A stretch of DNA of 64,000 nucleotides, taken from contig CAXHTR010000006.1 in the NCBI GenBank assembly GCA_964019655.1, positions 496,001 through 560,000 on the forward strand, read 5' to 3'. Shown piece after piece: positions 40,588 to 50,318 of this stretch. The notes beneath the pieces are model-generated. The model saw nothing but the letters and a program-made list of their open reading frames with translations, had not been told where the DNA came from and searched no databases. Both the position numbers and the translations under genes were made by a program. The first letter of the stretch is position 1, and every line of letters begins with the position of its first letter. Source of the stretch: Perkinsela sp. pyNocScin1. Its lineage: Eukaryota > Euglenozoa > Kinetoplastea > Prokinetoplastida > Perkinselidae.

Positions 40588-41231
40588 ATGCTGTACCCGC
40601 AGATATTGACACACATCACAGTCGACGAGCACCTCAGCCGCCTCGACCCACCCTCCTCTCCGAGCAGGCCCAGATGTTCGTCGAGGGCTTCACGAATAAA
40701 CAAATGTCTCAAGACGCTAACGGCAACTGCACCGACTGTCACCATTGGGGTGAGTGTGTTGCTGAGGACGGAATTCTCATAAATGTCATTTTCGATGGCG
40801 AGGGCGAAGATGAGGCGCTGCAAGGCAAAATGAATACGCATTTCCTGCCATCTTCTGAGTTCCTCCTCCAAGTTACCCACCACGGGATCACCGGGACATT
40901 CAACCCCAAAGACTTCTATGAAGGGTTTTCATCGCTTTTTATCAACGACAACAATCTGAGCGGCACAATCGCCATGGGGGACTTTCCGAGCACTGTGAGC
41001 GAAATTCATATCGACGTTCACCCAACTCGAAATGCCACTGGAGTCTCTGGAGATGCAGACACGCGACTCATGCCACAGAGCACCAGCATCAGTTTTCGGC
41101 GAACTTTTTTGATTATTTCAAGGAGGCTTCACAGGAATATCTGGAATATCTTTTCCATTTTGCAGCATCTTTCTTATGCAAGTAGATTTTTTCGTCCTAG
41201 CTCTCGGAGCTTCCTCATCCAGACTCGCTGA
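40588..41231 (+). pseudogene. Truncated LRR pseudogene
   Basis: The ATG at 40588 reads MLYPQILTHITVDEHLSRLDPP. The match then moves to another frame (TLLSEQAQMFVEGF, near 40650), so a base has been lost or gained. The second frame keeps a cap-like region (CTDCHHWGECVAEDG), a strand and two or three weak repeats (NNLSGTIAMGDFP), then degenerates after about 41100 with no further repeats and no tail. The frame happens to stay open to 41231. About 580 bases downstream contain nothing recognisable, so most of the 3' half is lost. Confidence 0.75.
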
Positions 41232-41815
41232 GCAGCAAACAATTGGCCAAGGACCACTGCATGCACGATTAAACAACATCCTGGCTTTACTTGCAAACAG
41301 ATTGCATCACAAGAAGAGAAATTTAGTAGCATTTAAGTAGAGATTACTGAAGGCATAAAAGGTGTTAATTTTGTCTGTGCTACCAACCCGCAGTTTTCCA
41401 ATGTATCGCCAATTACGGCGGTGAATAGTGTAGATTTTTACACGGCACGGATAAATTATCTCGACTGACCATCGTCAAATATCCTATTAAATCAACTTTT
41501 TACAGCGTTAACGCACTACGTGTTACCCACAAAACTGTGGGCAATGGTACCGACCTTGGCTGCAGTGAATAATAATCTGTGCGTTTGATGGAACTATCGA
41601 AAAATGATGTTCTTACAGATAAATCTCACGAAGATTGGATTCCCGAATCAATAATCAAATTAGAGCAAGTGAAGAGTAGCACGAGCGAAGCTTTTATGAG
41701 AGTGAATGAAGCCCTTTTTTGGTAGATGTACACGGATTGTATCGGTACGTCGGTATCAATATCGGAAATCTGTTAAAGTAAATAACCGCTCAGCCTTCTC
41801 ATTTTCATCTTTCGA
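41232..41815 (+). other. Intergenic spacer after the truncated pseudogene
   Basis: 584 bases without LRR sequence. A perfect 6-base hairpin (CCCACA/TGTGGG, loop AAAC) lies at 41526-41541; it has no obvious role. The last bases are T/C-rich and lead to the ATG at 41816. Confidence 0.45.
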
Positions 41816-43039
41816 ATGCTTCCCTTCCTCTTGCAAGCCGATTTGACTTTAGGCAGACTCGATCCGACGCTCATGTCACAGGAGTCACTCCTCGAAACCT
41901 TCTTCGACGGCATCAAGAACAAGGAGCGCATTCAGGAAGATGAAAACTACTGCTTTACAAACGTAGATTATTTCACATATGACACTGACGGCGATGTTAC
42001 CGAAATATATCTCCGTGCAGAAGTAGACGATCTCAATTCAGATGTCCCCCTCAGCGGAAGTGTCAATTTTCAATTTCTCCCATTATCAGTCATATCGCTT
42101 GACCTCAAGAACAACAGCCTGGAGGGAAAGCTCAACGTTGAACTTTGGCCAGAAAATATGGAAGACGCCATTCTCTCGGACAACAAATTTACAGGGCCTC
42201 TCGACACCGCCAGGCTACCACGGTCTCTTCTCAGATTAGGTCTCACGTGCAATCAGCTGTCTGGGGAGCTCGACTTGACGGCGCTCCCGCCCAAAATGCT
42301 CTTTATCACTGTGTATGAGAACAAGCTGTATGGGACACTGAATTTTGAACATCTCCCAGAAACTTTGAAGGATATGAGTCTGGCATACAATTCCTTCACA
42401 AACACTATTCAGCTAAAAAATCTCCCCAAAACACTCACAGAGCTTCACTTTTTCGACAATCAACTGCACGGTGAACTCGACATCTCCAATCTCCATGAAG
42501 GCATCGAGATTTTACTCGCGGGTGAAAATAATTTTTCAGGAAGTTTTCAAACGTCAGACCTGCCCAAGTCACTCAAGCAGCTGCGTCTGGCGAACGACAA
42601 ATTTTTAGGTGAATTTCGATTCGATCACCTCCCAGAGGGCTTTACTGAGCTGTGCATTGAGGGAAACGCATTTGAGGGGTCAGTAAGCGCAGTGCATATC
42701 CCTGGAATGCTACAAGTTTTGACGATGGAGCACAACCGCTTTCACGGAGATTTTGATCTATCGCATTTGCCGGTGTCGATGCAGTGGCTGAATATCAGCC
42801 ACAACAATTTTACGGGAAAACTGAATTTTGCAGACCTTCCGTGGGGCTTGGAAAAGCTTTACGCCTCAAACAATTCATTTTCGGGGATTTTGACGTCGAC
42901 AGTGAAGCTTCCAAAGCGCCTTGATCTGTTAGATATTTCAGATAATGGACTTCATGGAAAGTTCTTCGTAATTCGCAGTGATGAGACGGTTATACGCAGC
43001 GATGGAAATGACCTCGAAATTTTGGATACAAGTGATTAA
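41816..43039 (+). CDS. Long LRR protein (about 13 repeats), cap motif lost
   Basis: A 407-residue member beginning MLPFLLQADLTLGRLDPTLMSQESLLETFF. The cap region keeps the D-G-D-V step but lacks Trp and the cysteine pair (CFTNVDYFTYDTDGDV). Thirteen repeats follow with many NNFSG, NNFTG and NNSFSG turns, which create N-glycosylation sequons. The end is short and acidic. A polypyrimidine stretch (ttctcattttcatctttcga) precedes the ATG. Confidence 0.9.
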   Translation: MLPFLLQADLTLGRLDPTLMSQESLLETFFDGIKNKERIQEDENYCFTNVDYFTYDTDGDVTEIYLRAEVDDLNSDVPLSGSVNFQFLPLSVISLDLKNNSLEGKLNVELWPENMEDAILSDNKFTGPLDTARLPRSLLRLGLTCNQLSGELDLTALPPKMLFITVYENKLYGTLNFEHLPETLKDMSLAYNSFTNTIQLKNLPKTLTELHFFDNQLHGELDISNLHEGIEILLAGENNFSGSFQTSDLPKSLKQLRLANDKFLGEFRFDHLPEGFTELCIEGNAFEGSVSAVHIPGMLQVLTMEHNRFHGDFDLSHLPVSMQWLNISHNNFTGKLNFADLPWGLEKLYASNNSFSGILTSTVKLPKRLDLLDISDNGLHGKFFVIRSDETVIRSDGNDLEILDTSD

Positions 43040-43465
43040 AGTTTAAAATACAGAGCAAGAGATGCGTTTTTTCGTTTTGTGGATAATCGTTCAAAGAATC
43101 TCAGAGATTCTTCTGCTGATTCGGATAAGGCACTTTCGCTATGTCACAGTTGAACAATGAAGCCGATGAGGCTGAGGGGCTCTACCGTTCTGAATGAGTG
43201 AAATTTGTCCGATGTATTTTATTGATTCTCGTGATCAAGCAATTTGTGTGCAATCGTCTATACATGATCGACATCGTGCAATTAACATCAAGAATTTATT
43301 GAGAATTAAAGACTCTTTGTCATGCTAGTCTTCATGAAATAAAGTTACAGCTGGTAGGCTGATTCATAACGGCTCAAAAATGGACTTTCCATTTTGTCAT
43401 ACCCCTGCTGAAATAAGTTTTGAGCATACATCTTCCATTCTGTTTGCCATTCTCTACCATAAGTG
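43040..43465 (+). other. Intergenic spacer
   Basis: AT-rich; no relic or repeat recognised. Confidence 0.5.
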
Positions 43466-44407
43466 ATGCTGTTCTGCTTTCTTATTACTGCTGATACACA
43501 CACTGGGCGATTCCAGAAGCACCTACTGCCGCAACAAGATGCTATGGAACTCTTCGCCCAAGACACGCCCATCGCTCAGATCTTCGCGGACAAGGGGCTG
43601 TACGATGCAAGCAGCTGGTTCGGCGTGTTATGCAATCAGAACGATGAAATCGTGTGTGTCCGGTGGATCGACCTCGAAGACTGGCTGCATGGAACACTCG
43701 ACCTGCAGTGGCTCCCAGAGAGCTGTGAGGAGCTGCACGTACAGAGATGCAACGTAGCGGTCAAAAACATAGCGCTGCTCCATGCGAATTTAAAAAGATT
43801 TTCCTTTGAGGGACCAGGTAATGGCACAGCATTTGCACTCAGTGATTTCCCGCCTAACCTTGAGGATCTCATCTTTCGATCCAAGTGTGCGGGGAGCGTG
43901 AAATTTGCTTCTATGCCAAAGCGAATGCTTTTCTTCACGGCCTCGGGAAATATGCTCAGCGGGACAATCAACCTGCCTGATCTGCGGGAGCCCATCGGAA
44001 CAGTGAATCTTGCTCATAATCAACTGGAGGGATCAATTTGTCTTGTTGGCCTTCCGGAAACGCTAAAAGTACTTGTTCTCAACGAAAATAATTTTACGGG
44101 GTGTATCAACCTGACTGCGCTACCATTCAATCTTGTCGAGCTGAGTCTCAATAGGAACAAGCTTGTGGGAAGCATTTTGCTCGACAATGCACCGCAGTCC
44201 TTGAAGTTTCTCAATCTATGGAATAATGCCTTTGTCGGGGAAGCGAAGTTCCTATCGATCCCTGCAATATTGGAAAGCGTTCTGTTATTCGGAAATAAAA
44301 TCACAGCAGTCACCGGTGCGGACGGTGAAGAGATACACGACGCGCGCTTCACGCTCTCTTTTCATGGAATCAACTTCCAGCAGAGGCCGCCGTGGGCATG
44401 CGATTGA
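43466..44407 (+). CDS. LRR protein with one cap cysteine
   Basis: The ATG at 43466 gives 313 residues (MLFCFLITADTHTGRFQKHLLPQQDAMELF). The cap has W51 and C56; Ser replaces the first cysteine (SSWFGVLC). A divergent second repeat (LHANLKRFSF) is followed by about seven regular ones. The tail resembles the AVVD type but is changed: FGNKITAVTGADGEEIH. The last residues, QRPPWACD, are unlike any relative. Confidence 0.9.
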   Translation: MLFCFLITADTHTGRFQKHLLPQQDAMELFAQDTPIAQIFADKGLYDASSWFGVLCNQNDEIVCVRWIDLEDWLHGTLDLQWLPESCEELHVQRCNVAVKNIALLHANLKRFSFEGPGNGTAFALSDFPPNLEDLIFRSKCAGSVKFASMPKRMLFFTASGNMLSGTINLPDLREPIGTVNLAHNQLEGSICLVGLPETLKVLVLNENNFTGCINLTALPFNLVELSLNRNKLVGSILLDNAPQSLKFLNLWNNAFVGEAKFLSIPAILESVLLFGNKITAVTGADGEEIHDARFTLSFHGINFQQRPPWACD

Positions 44408-44600
44408 GAAGAGATGGGGTCATTCCGAAGTATAATTCATAACTTTTGTTACTTTAATTTGGAACTATACATATGTGTATAGTGGTCCTGACCTGGACTG
44501 TGTGTTGATCTGTTACTTCACCTCGTAGAAGTGAAAAAAGTGGACCCGGCGTGTGATCTTGCATAAACAGTTCTATCACAAGTCTCTTTACCCAAATACA

Positions 44601-46211
44601 ATGCTCCTGACCCTGGCCCTCTACGCAGCAGACACCGAAGCCGACACCTTCGACATCAATGCGCACACCGACCTTGAGCTTCTCAACATGGTCACCCGGG
44701 GTCTCCACGAAGACACGCGGTACGCATTCGCAGACACTCCCGAGAACCGCCTCCCCGTCTGCGAGTGGCCGATGGTCCAGTGCGACAAAAGTGGCAGAGT
44801 CATCAGGATCTACAAAAATAAGATACATCTCGCCAGCGGAACACTCAATCTCGAGTTCCTGCCCCCGCGCGTGTTCGCCTGCTCCCTCATCAATGATTCG
44901 CCCGATCTTCCCGGCGAGCGCATAGGTGGAAAGCTGCACGCCGCCCGTCTTCCCCGAGGCCTCGAATCGCTCAGCATTCGGAGCCTTCAATTTGACGGGA
45001 CTGTCGATATGAAGCGTCTGCCGCCAGCCCTGCAGACGCTCTACCTCAGCGGCAACAAATTCAGCGGAAGCTGCGACTTGACAAAGCTCCCGCGAAATCT
45101 GACTCGGCTGGAGATAAGCAGAAACGATTTTTCAGGGACTTTGGATCTGACGAGGCTCCGACGCGAGTTTCGATCTCTGATGGCAGCAAACAATCGATTT
45201 TCGGGAGAACTGAACTTCGCCAAACTCCCCCGGGACCTCATGTCCTTGGACCTCAGTGAAAACGAGTTCACAGGCGAATTCCGCTTCCTCCATACTGCAT
45301 ACGCTCGTATTACTGTGAACGCCGACGGCAACCCGCTCGAGGGCACTGCAGTGGTCCACAGCAGCCTCATCAATGTCTCAGTGCACCGAACTTTCATAAC
45401 TTTTGTCGTCGATGAGAATGGGAACCCATCGAAGTCCAAACACGCCATCCTCGGCAGGGCAACAACTGCTGACGGGCCAGAGCGCAGTGTTGCTGATTTC
45501 CAGCTCGAGGCGATGCTCCACTTTGCCGACCCGTATCTCTACGCCAGCGAAAAGCGCTATGTGAACATTCACCCGCTCCGCAGGTATCTGGTCCAAGAGC
45601 TTTCCAAGAGGTATCGGATGGACCCGTGCTCGTGGCCCGGCGTCCGATGCGACGCTGACGGTGTCGAAACCATTCAAACGCACCGTTCCCATGATGGGCT
45701 CGTTGACATGGACTGGATCCCATCGACTGTGCAGTTTGTGTGCCTGCGTTACCTTTCGTCTGTGAACGGATGGGTCACCCATCGGCTGCCGAGAGCGCTT
45801 CGGTTTCTATCGATGAAAACAATTTATGCAGAGCAGTGGGATGGTGCCAAGCAAAGAAAGCTCAACTTGCAGACACTACCGAGGCGCATGGAGGAGCTCT
45901 ATGTGCAAAACGGGCATATATATGGTGGACTGTGCGTGGATAATCTACCGCCGACGATGCGGATAATTTGCATTCGACATCATAGCGTTCAGGAAGCTCT
46001 TGTGGCAGCAGCAACGCTCCCAGAGGGCTTTCAGGTGTTATGCGTCGCTTATACGCCTGAGTATGAAGCGCGTGACGGGTTCCCCATAAAGAAGATGGGG
46101 CGAGTGAAGATCAAGTGGGTGGGCAAAGCCAAGGACGCTCGCGTCACGAATGAGGTCGAGGGCGCGAACGTAGAGTCAAAGTATGCGAGACGATTCAAGC
46201 AATTTCTGTGA
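44601..46211 (+). CDS. Two-module LRR protein, sister of 15466
   Basis: I start at 44601 (MLLTLALYAADTEADTFD, 536 residues). Module one has TDLELLNMV, cap C54/W56/C61, about six repeats and the tail GTAVVHSS ... VVDENGNPSKSKH. A charged linker (about 300-340) carries ADFQLEAMLHFAD, also found in 15466. Module two has a cap C343/W345/C350 (CSWPGVRC), DMDWIPSTVQFV, W-VTHRLPRALRFLSM, LPRRMEELYV, LPPTMRIICIRH, and a basic end (VKIKWVGKAKDARVTN ... ESKYARRF). Similarity to 15466 is end to end, across the junction, so the fusion happened once and was then duplicated to a site 29 kb away. Confidence 0.9.
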   Translation: MLLTLALYAADTEADTFDINAHTDLELLNMVTRGLHEDTRYAFADTPENRLPVCEWPMVQCDKSGRVIRIYKNKIHLASGTLNLEFLPPRVFACSLINDSPDLPGERIGGKLHAARLPRGLESLSIRSLQFDGTVDMKRLPPALQTLYLSGNKFSGSCDLTKLPRNLTRLEISRNDFSGTLDLTRLRREFRSLMAANNRFSGELNFAKLPRDLMSLDLSENEFTGEFRFLHTAYARITVNADGNPLEGTAVVHSSLINVSVHRTFITFVVDENGNPSKSKHAILGRATTADGPERSVADFQLEAMLHFADPYLYASEKRYVNIHPLRRYLVQELSKRYRMDPCSWPGVRCDADGVETIQTHRSHDGLVDMDWIPSTVQFVCLRYLSSVNGWVTHRLPRALRFLSMKTIYAEQWDGAKQRKLNLQTLPRRMEELYVQNGHIYGGLCVDNLPPTMRIICIRHHSVQEALVAAATLPEGFQVLCVAYTPEYEARDGFPIKKMGRVKIKWVGKAKDARVTNEVEGANVESKYARRFKQFL

Positions 46212-46745
46212 CTGTAAGTTGTGTGAGCGAATGAAGATTTATAAACGTGTAATTAGAAGTATAGATCAGTAATCACGGATTTTGCCCCTCTTCCCGGTTC
46301 TTCAGAAATTTTTCCCATCAGAAAAGTCTAATGCCTTTTAGTACAGTGCAAATAAGTTACAGCGTGTCTGAAAAACATCCTCCTTGACTCCTTGAGGAGC
46401 TCGTGAGACCTTATTGGTGTCACACTGATGTATGCCGAGGCAAGAAAATCGGGTAATCGAGATATATTCATTTTCGAAAGAAAGCGCTCCATCAATATAC
46501 TTTCTCACAGTGTGCGTAATATTCGGTGTCATCATGGGACCATACGCGCTTATAGAGATGCTTATTGAAGGAAAGTGCTGCATTATTTTGGAAAGTGCTT
46601 CATTTGGTATTTCAAGATCACACGCCGGTCCATAAATAACTTGATCAGATGTGACGATCATTTACTTTCTATGAGATAAGGGACCCATTTTCAAAAATGC
46701 ATGTATGTATCTTATGTGCGAGAACCTTCAACAATCATGCTAGTT
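46212..46745 (+). other. Intergenic spacer left of the hAT-like element
   Basis: 534 bases with no LRR relic recognised. The last eight bases (TGCTAGTT, 46738-46745) are the left target duplication of the element that follows. Confidence 0.5.
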
Positions 46746-47338
46746 CAGGGGTCCTCATTTGGGGTGAGATTCTAACCTTAGGTTAGAAATCAAAGCAAGA
46801 AAATTGGAAAAATGAATGAAGGGTGTGAATCAAACAGACTGTCACACCCCTAAAGCATACTGATTCGGTGAGTTGCTCAGATGAGCAAATGAGCTTCACA
46901 CTGCCGTATTTTTGTATTTGCGCCAAAAAAGTAGTATTTCAAAATTTTCGCGCCTCGGCCCTTCGTTCCTCGGGCATTTCAGGTTTCCCTGTATCAACGC
47001 TTCATCAAGTGTAGTAGTAAAGAGAGAATAATGTGTAACGTTGGGTAACTTGAAGCAAACATAATCACACTGCCTGAATCACTGATAATCAAAACAGGCT
47101 CAGCACGATACGCAATGAGAAAAATCTACAGAAATCATGAATCAGAATGCTTGGTCGAAGAGCATAACATTCACGAAGCTTGATTAGAATACAAAGTCAG
47201 GTCTTGAGACAGATTACAGCCGTCTCGTCCCGAAGGGGCGTGACGGCAAGCTTCCACATAGCAATTTAAGGGGTGTGAGATTGAGGTGCTATCACACCCC
47301 TCGGGGTGTGAATCAAAAAAAAACGTTGAGGACCCCTG
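46746..47338. mobile_element. Non-autonomous hAT-type DNA transposon (MITE), 593 bp
   Basis: Perfect 12-base terminal inverted repeats (CAGGGGTCCTCA at 46746-46757; its complement at 47327-47338) are flanked by a perfect 8-base target duplication, TGCTAGTT (46738-46745 and 47339-47346). The end fits the hAT consensus YARNG. Inside, GGGTGTGA occurs three times (46821, 47271, 47304) and its complement twice (46843, 47292). A 14-base copy, GGGTGTGAATCAAA, lies near each end. Such subterminal motifs are where hAT transposases bind. No transposase frame is present, so mobility would need an enzyme from elsewhere. The intact target duplication suggests a fairly recent insertion. Confidence 0.88.
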
Positions 47339-47437
47339 TGCTAGTTCAATGATTTTCTGGCCAAACGATACATTGCTATCATTTTCTGTTGATTTTCATT
47401 CAATCTATCTCAAATAAACTTACTTAAGTATCGTATA

Positions 47438-48262
47438 ATGCTGCTCGTCGTATCGAGCAGTGATTGCAGCAGTGCCTTCGGCCGCTTCGACCCCGCACTC
47501 ATGGACGACCAGACCCGAATGGAGCTCCTCGTCGCTGAAATCGAGAATACTGCATCGCTCAAAGATGTCTACAGAGACTTTCTTGACATAAAGCAATGGC
47601 CCAATATTATCTTCGACGAGTCTGATGAACTGCAAAAAATAGATTTCTCCCCACAATATGGCCTGGATAATTTTTTCGATAGACAGGCAAGCGACTACGT
47701 CATTGGACCAGGCGGCACAGTTCACATCGAGTGGCTTCCGCAAACGGTGAAAAGCGTTGATTTGTGTGAGCTCAATCTTGCAGGGACCGTCGCGACCGAA
47801 TCGCTACCGCTTGCGCTTTCCTTTTTGAACCTCAATACCAATCGGCTTTCAGGCACTTTCAATATGGCAACTCTACCCCCAAGTCTCGAAAGGCTGTTCA
47901 TCGCGTATAATGCTTTTGAAGGTGAGTTTGACTTACGTCACTTACCACAGAAAATTGTCGACGTTAACGCAAGAGGCAATTGTTTCAGCGGCAGTTTGTT
48001 TTTTGACAGGCTTCCAGATTCAATCGGATCTCTTAGTCTTGCAAAGAACCAATTTTCGGGCAGCATCGATTTGTCGAAGATTCCTGAGGCGCTCAAACAC
48101 CTTGACCTCAAGTCGACCAATATTTCGCAGGAAACACTTGTCATTCCAATGAAAAGGGACAGTCTAGATAGACCACTATTCTTTGCATTGGACAAAAGCT
48201 GCTTTGGGGAAATTATAAGCGAGGATGGCATTGACATATCGAGAATGATTGATTGGTGGTAA
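47438..48262 (+). CDS. LRR protein of the 47438/60272 pair
   Basis: A 274-residue member: MLLVVSSSDCSSAFGRFDPALMDDQTRMELLV. The cap has W54 and no cysteines (IKQWPNIIFDESDEL). A long loop before the solenoid ends in GPGGTVHIEWLP; the matching place in 60272 reads GPEGSMDLQWIP. Six repeats follow. The tail is not one of the two common types: an extended stretch with FALDKSCFGEIISEDGIDIS, paralleled by FVDKAKFGKIVDTDGNDVT in 60272. The hAT-like element ends 100 bases upstream, possibly within its 5' control region. Confidence 0.9.
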   Translation: MLLVVSSSDCSSAFGRFDPALMDDQTRMELLVAEIENTASLKDVYRDFLDIKQWPNIIFDESDELQKIDFSPQYGLDNFFDRQASDYVIGPGGTVHIEWLPQTVKSVDLCELNLAGTVATESLPLALSFLNLNTNRLSGTFNMATLPPSLERLFIAYNAFEGEFDLRHLPQKIVDVNARGNCFSGSLFFDRLPDSIGSLSLAKNQFSGSIDLSKIPEALKHLDLKSTNISQETLVIPMKRDSLDRPLFFALDKSCFGEIISEDGIDISRMIDWW

Positions 48263-48909
48263 ATGCCAATACATCATGCTCAGACTGATGAAATAGATAT
48301 GAGATTGAATAAGTATCGGATATAAATCCAAAAAACAGAAGGATTTCAAGTAAAGTCTATTTTTATCCCTTTCCCATTTTGTTTTCGAATGATTCAAAGA
48401 CCGCATGCGAGTTTCTACGCGTCCATGGGTGATTTCCAACAAGAATGAAATACGTAGATAAGGCTCAATAACTACGCTTGAAATCGCTCTACTTTTCACT
48501 TTCCCAACGTTTGTCGGAAAAAATCTCTTTGAATCCGAGTGCCATGAAATGTTTAGCTCATTAACCGTAAAAAGTAAATTTTCTATTCTGCAGTAGACGA
48601 TGCCAAGGGATGATCAGGCCATTATCAAGAAAAATGTGATGATGAATAGAACTCAACTGAATGCGAGACTTTCAGAGCTCCTATGCGCACATAAAAGAAA
48701 AATCGGTACCAAATGCATGATCGTAAACCGGCTGAAAATCGTCTTGGAACTCGACAAGTCCCCGCTTTGAAAACATTTGCTTTTTTTACATTCCCACATC
48801 CCTGAGACCGACAAAATGAATGAATCCTTCCTTGAATTTTTTTTGCATAAAGAAAGCTCTTTTGCGTTCAACCCCCCCAAGATTCCAACTCATATCTTTG
48901 CTCTATCCA
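48263..48909 (+). other. Intergenic spacer, 647 bases
   Basis: No LRR relic recognised. An ATG near 48389 sits in a good context (ttttcga-ATG) but the frame ends after 19 codons without family sequence. The frame of the next gene is open back to 48820, but those codons are not conserved. Confidence 0.4.
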
Positions 48910-49668
48910 ATGCTTCTACTGCTTTCCTGCGCTGACATTATGATCTCCCGCGTTGACGAGGCTTCACTACCCGACCAAGTCCGCATGGAGCTCTTCGTCG
49001 AAAGCCTGACCACGATGGACGGGCGACTCGAAGTTCGTACAAACGAAGGCGAGTTCAATGATGTATGCAAATGGCACAATGTCTCGTGCGATGAAGGTGA
49101 CAACGTGAAGATGATCAGATGGGGCTACAAAAATATCGGCGGTCCTGTGCGTCTCGAATTGCTCCCGCCGCACCTCGAACGCTTTGACGCCTCTAAGAGA
49201 GATACCGAGCGCACAAAATTTCGGAGCCCATCTGACTACCAGCGTTTCATGGCCAAGCGCGAGGCAGACAAGGCATATCTGCTATCAGGCACGCTCGAAA
49301 CATCTGCACTACCCCGCGGCCTGGAGCACTTCATCATCACGTGCAACAATTTTGACGGAAGCGTCGACATGAAAGACCTGCCAGATTCTCTCAAAGATTT
49401 TTTGATTTCAAAAAACGCTTTTGTGGGGTCTGTCAACCTCGAGAAACTGCCTTCAACGTTGATCACTCTGTACGCAAATGGAAACCAATTTTCGGGGACT
49501 ATATGTCTCAGCAAGCTCCCAGCGAGCATGGGGGCTCTCAATCTGGAAAAAAACCAGCTGTGCGGTGCGCTGAGGTTTGCGAATCTTCCAGACGGGTATA
49601 TCTACCTTGGTGAAAATGACTTTGATGAAATTGCGCAGAGTGAAATTCCAGCAAATGTTTCGGTGTGA
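48910..49668 (+). CDS. LRR protein with charged insertion, relative of 36700
   Basis: I start at 48910 (MLLLLSCADIMISRVDEASLPDQVRMELFV, 252 residues). The cap is complete, C53, W55, C60 (CKWHNVSC). After the first repeat comes a charged insertion of about 30 residues (YQRFMAKREADKAYLLS) before GTLETSALP, at the same place as in 36700. Four to five repeats follow, and the short tail ends EIAQSEIPANVSV. The N-terminal part (SRVD, LPDQVRMELF) is also closest to 36700. Confidence 0.9.
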   Translation: MLLLLSCADIMISRVDEASLPDQVRMELFVESLTTMDGRLEVRTNEGEFNDVCKWHNVSCDEGDNVKMIRWGYKNIGGPVRLELLPPHLERFDASKRDTERTKFRSPSDYQRFMAKREADKAYLLSGTLETSALPRGLEHFIITCNNFDGSVDMKDLPDSLKDFLISKNAFVGSVNLEKLPSTLITLYANGNQFSGTICLSKLPASMGALNLEKNQLCGALRFANLPDGYIYLGENDFDEIAQSEIPANVSV

Positions 49669-50318
49669 TTTCGAAATTCTGATATGATATTGATAGAAAG
49701 TTAAGTAAAATGAATTTGTGCTCTTTTAACTCAAAGTCCATTTTTACGCATTTATTCAATTTTGAACGATGGTACGCATGCTATAAGATTTCTATTTACT
49801 GACGCAGTAATCGGCCACTCAGACATACCATCGGTGTCTAATCAGACCTGAACGACAAATATTTTCTCCACCTTCGCACGGGAAAATGCTACCCGATCCA
49901 GCTCATTCGCTAGAGTGTCCGAGATTATGTCATTAAAGCTTTTGTCGAATTAACATGCAAGGGAAAAATCTGTATCCTGTCAGAAACACTCTTTGATCTA
50001 TTTTCCTTGTTAAATAATGTAAAAAGTGGTTTCTCTCTGCAAAATATCTCACGTCGCAAGAGTCTCTAGCTCCAAGACACGGTCTTTTGGGTCCATTGTG
50101 TTCTGATTGAATTCCGAACCTGCAAACACTTAGTCTTGGTGGTAGCAACTCTTATGTCCCTCGATGTATTCGTGAGGGAACGCGTGTTGATGGTCTCAGT
50201 GCACGGATGAGGATTCACGACACTTCGTCGATCGAAAGCAAGTGTTTAGATTGTTTTAGATAAGCTTGATCTCCATGGCTGTATCGAAGCTCCCCAAGTA
50301 TTCTCATTTCTATTTCAA
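49669..50318 (+). other. Intergenic spacer with an LRR relic
   Basis: AT-rich spacer; apart from the relic at 49778-49850, nothing is recognised. Confidence 0.45.
49778..49850 (+). pseudogene. Relic of an LRR gene N-terminus
   Basis: An ATG at 49778 in the family context (tacgc-ATG) is followed, after a frame change, by FLFTDAVIGHSDIPSVSNQT and a stop. This lines up with the family start (hydrophobic stretch, A/T-D, I-G-R-x-D, S-x-S-D-Q-T). Nothing after it can be aligned, so only about 25 codons of a former gene survive between 48910 and 50319. The match is short, hence moderate confidence. Confidence 0.5.

Noticed and set aside
41526-41541. Perfect 6-base hairpin as a terminator or transposon end
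   Set aside because: A single short stem with no T-run and no target duplication. It can arise by chance in a spacer of this length.
46432-46635. 67-codon frame in the spacer left of the hAT-like element
   Set aside because: It has no family N-terminus, cap or repeats and no other support for coding.
46746-47338. Reading the GGGTGTGA copies as a CRISPR-like or satellite array
   Set aside because: The copies are irregularly spaced, face both ways and sit inside inverted ends with a target duplication. They fit transposon subterminal motifs.
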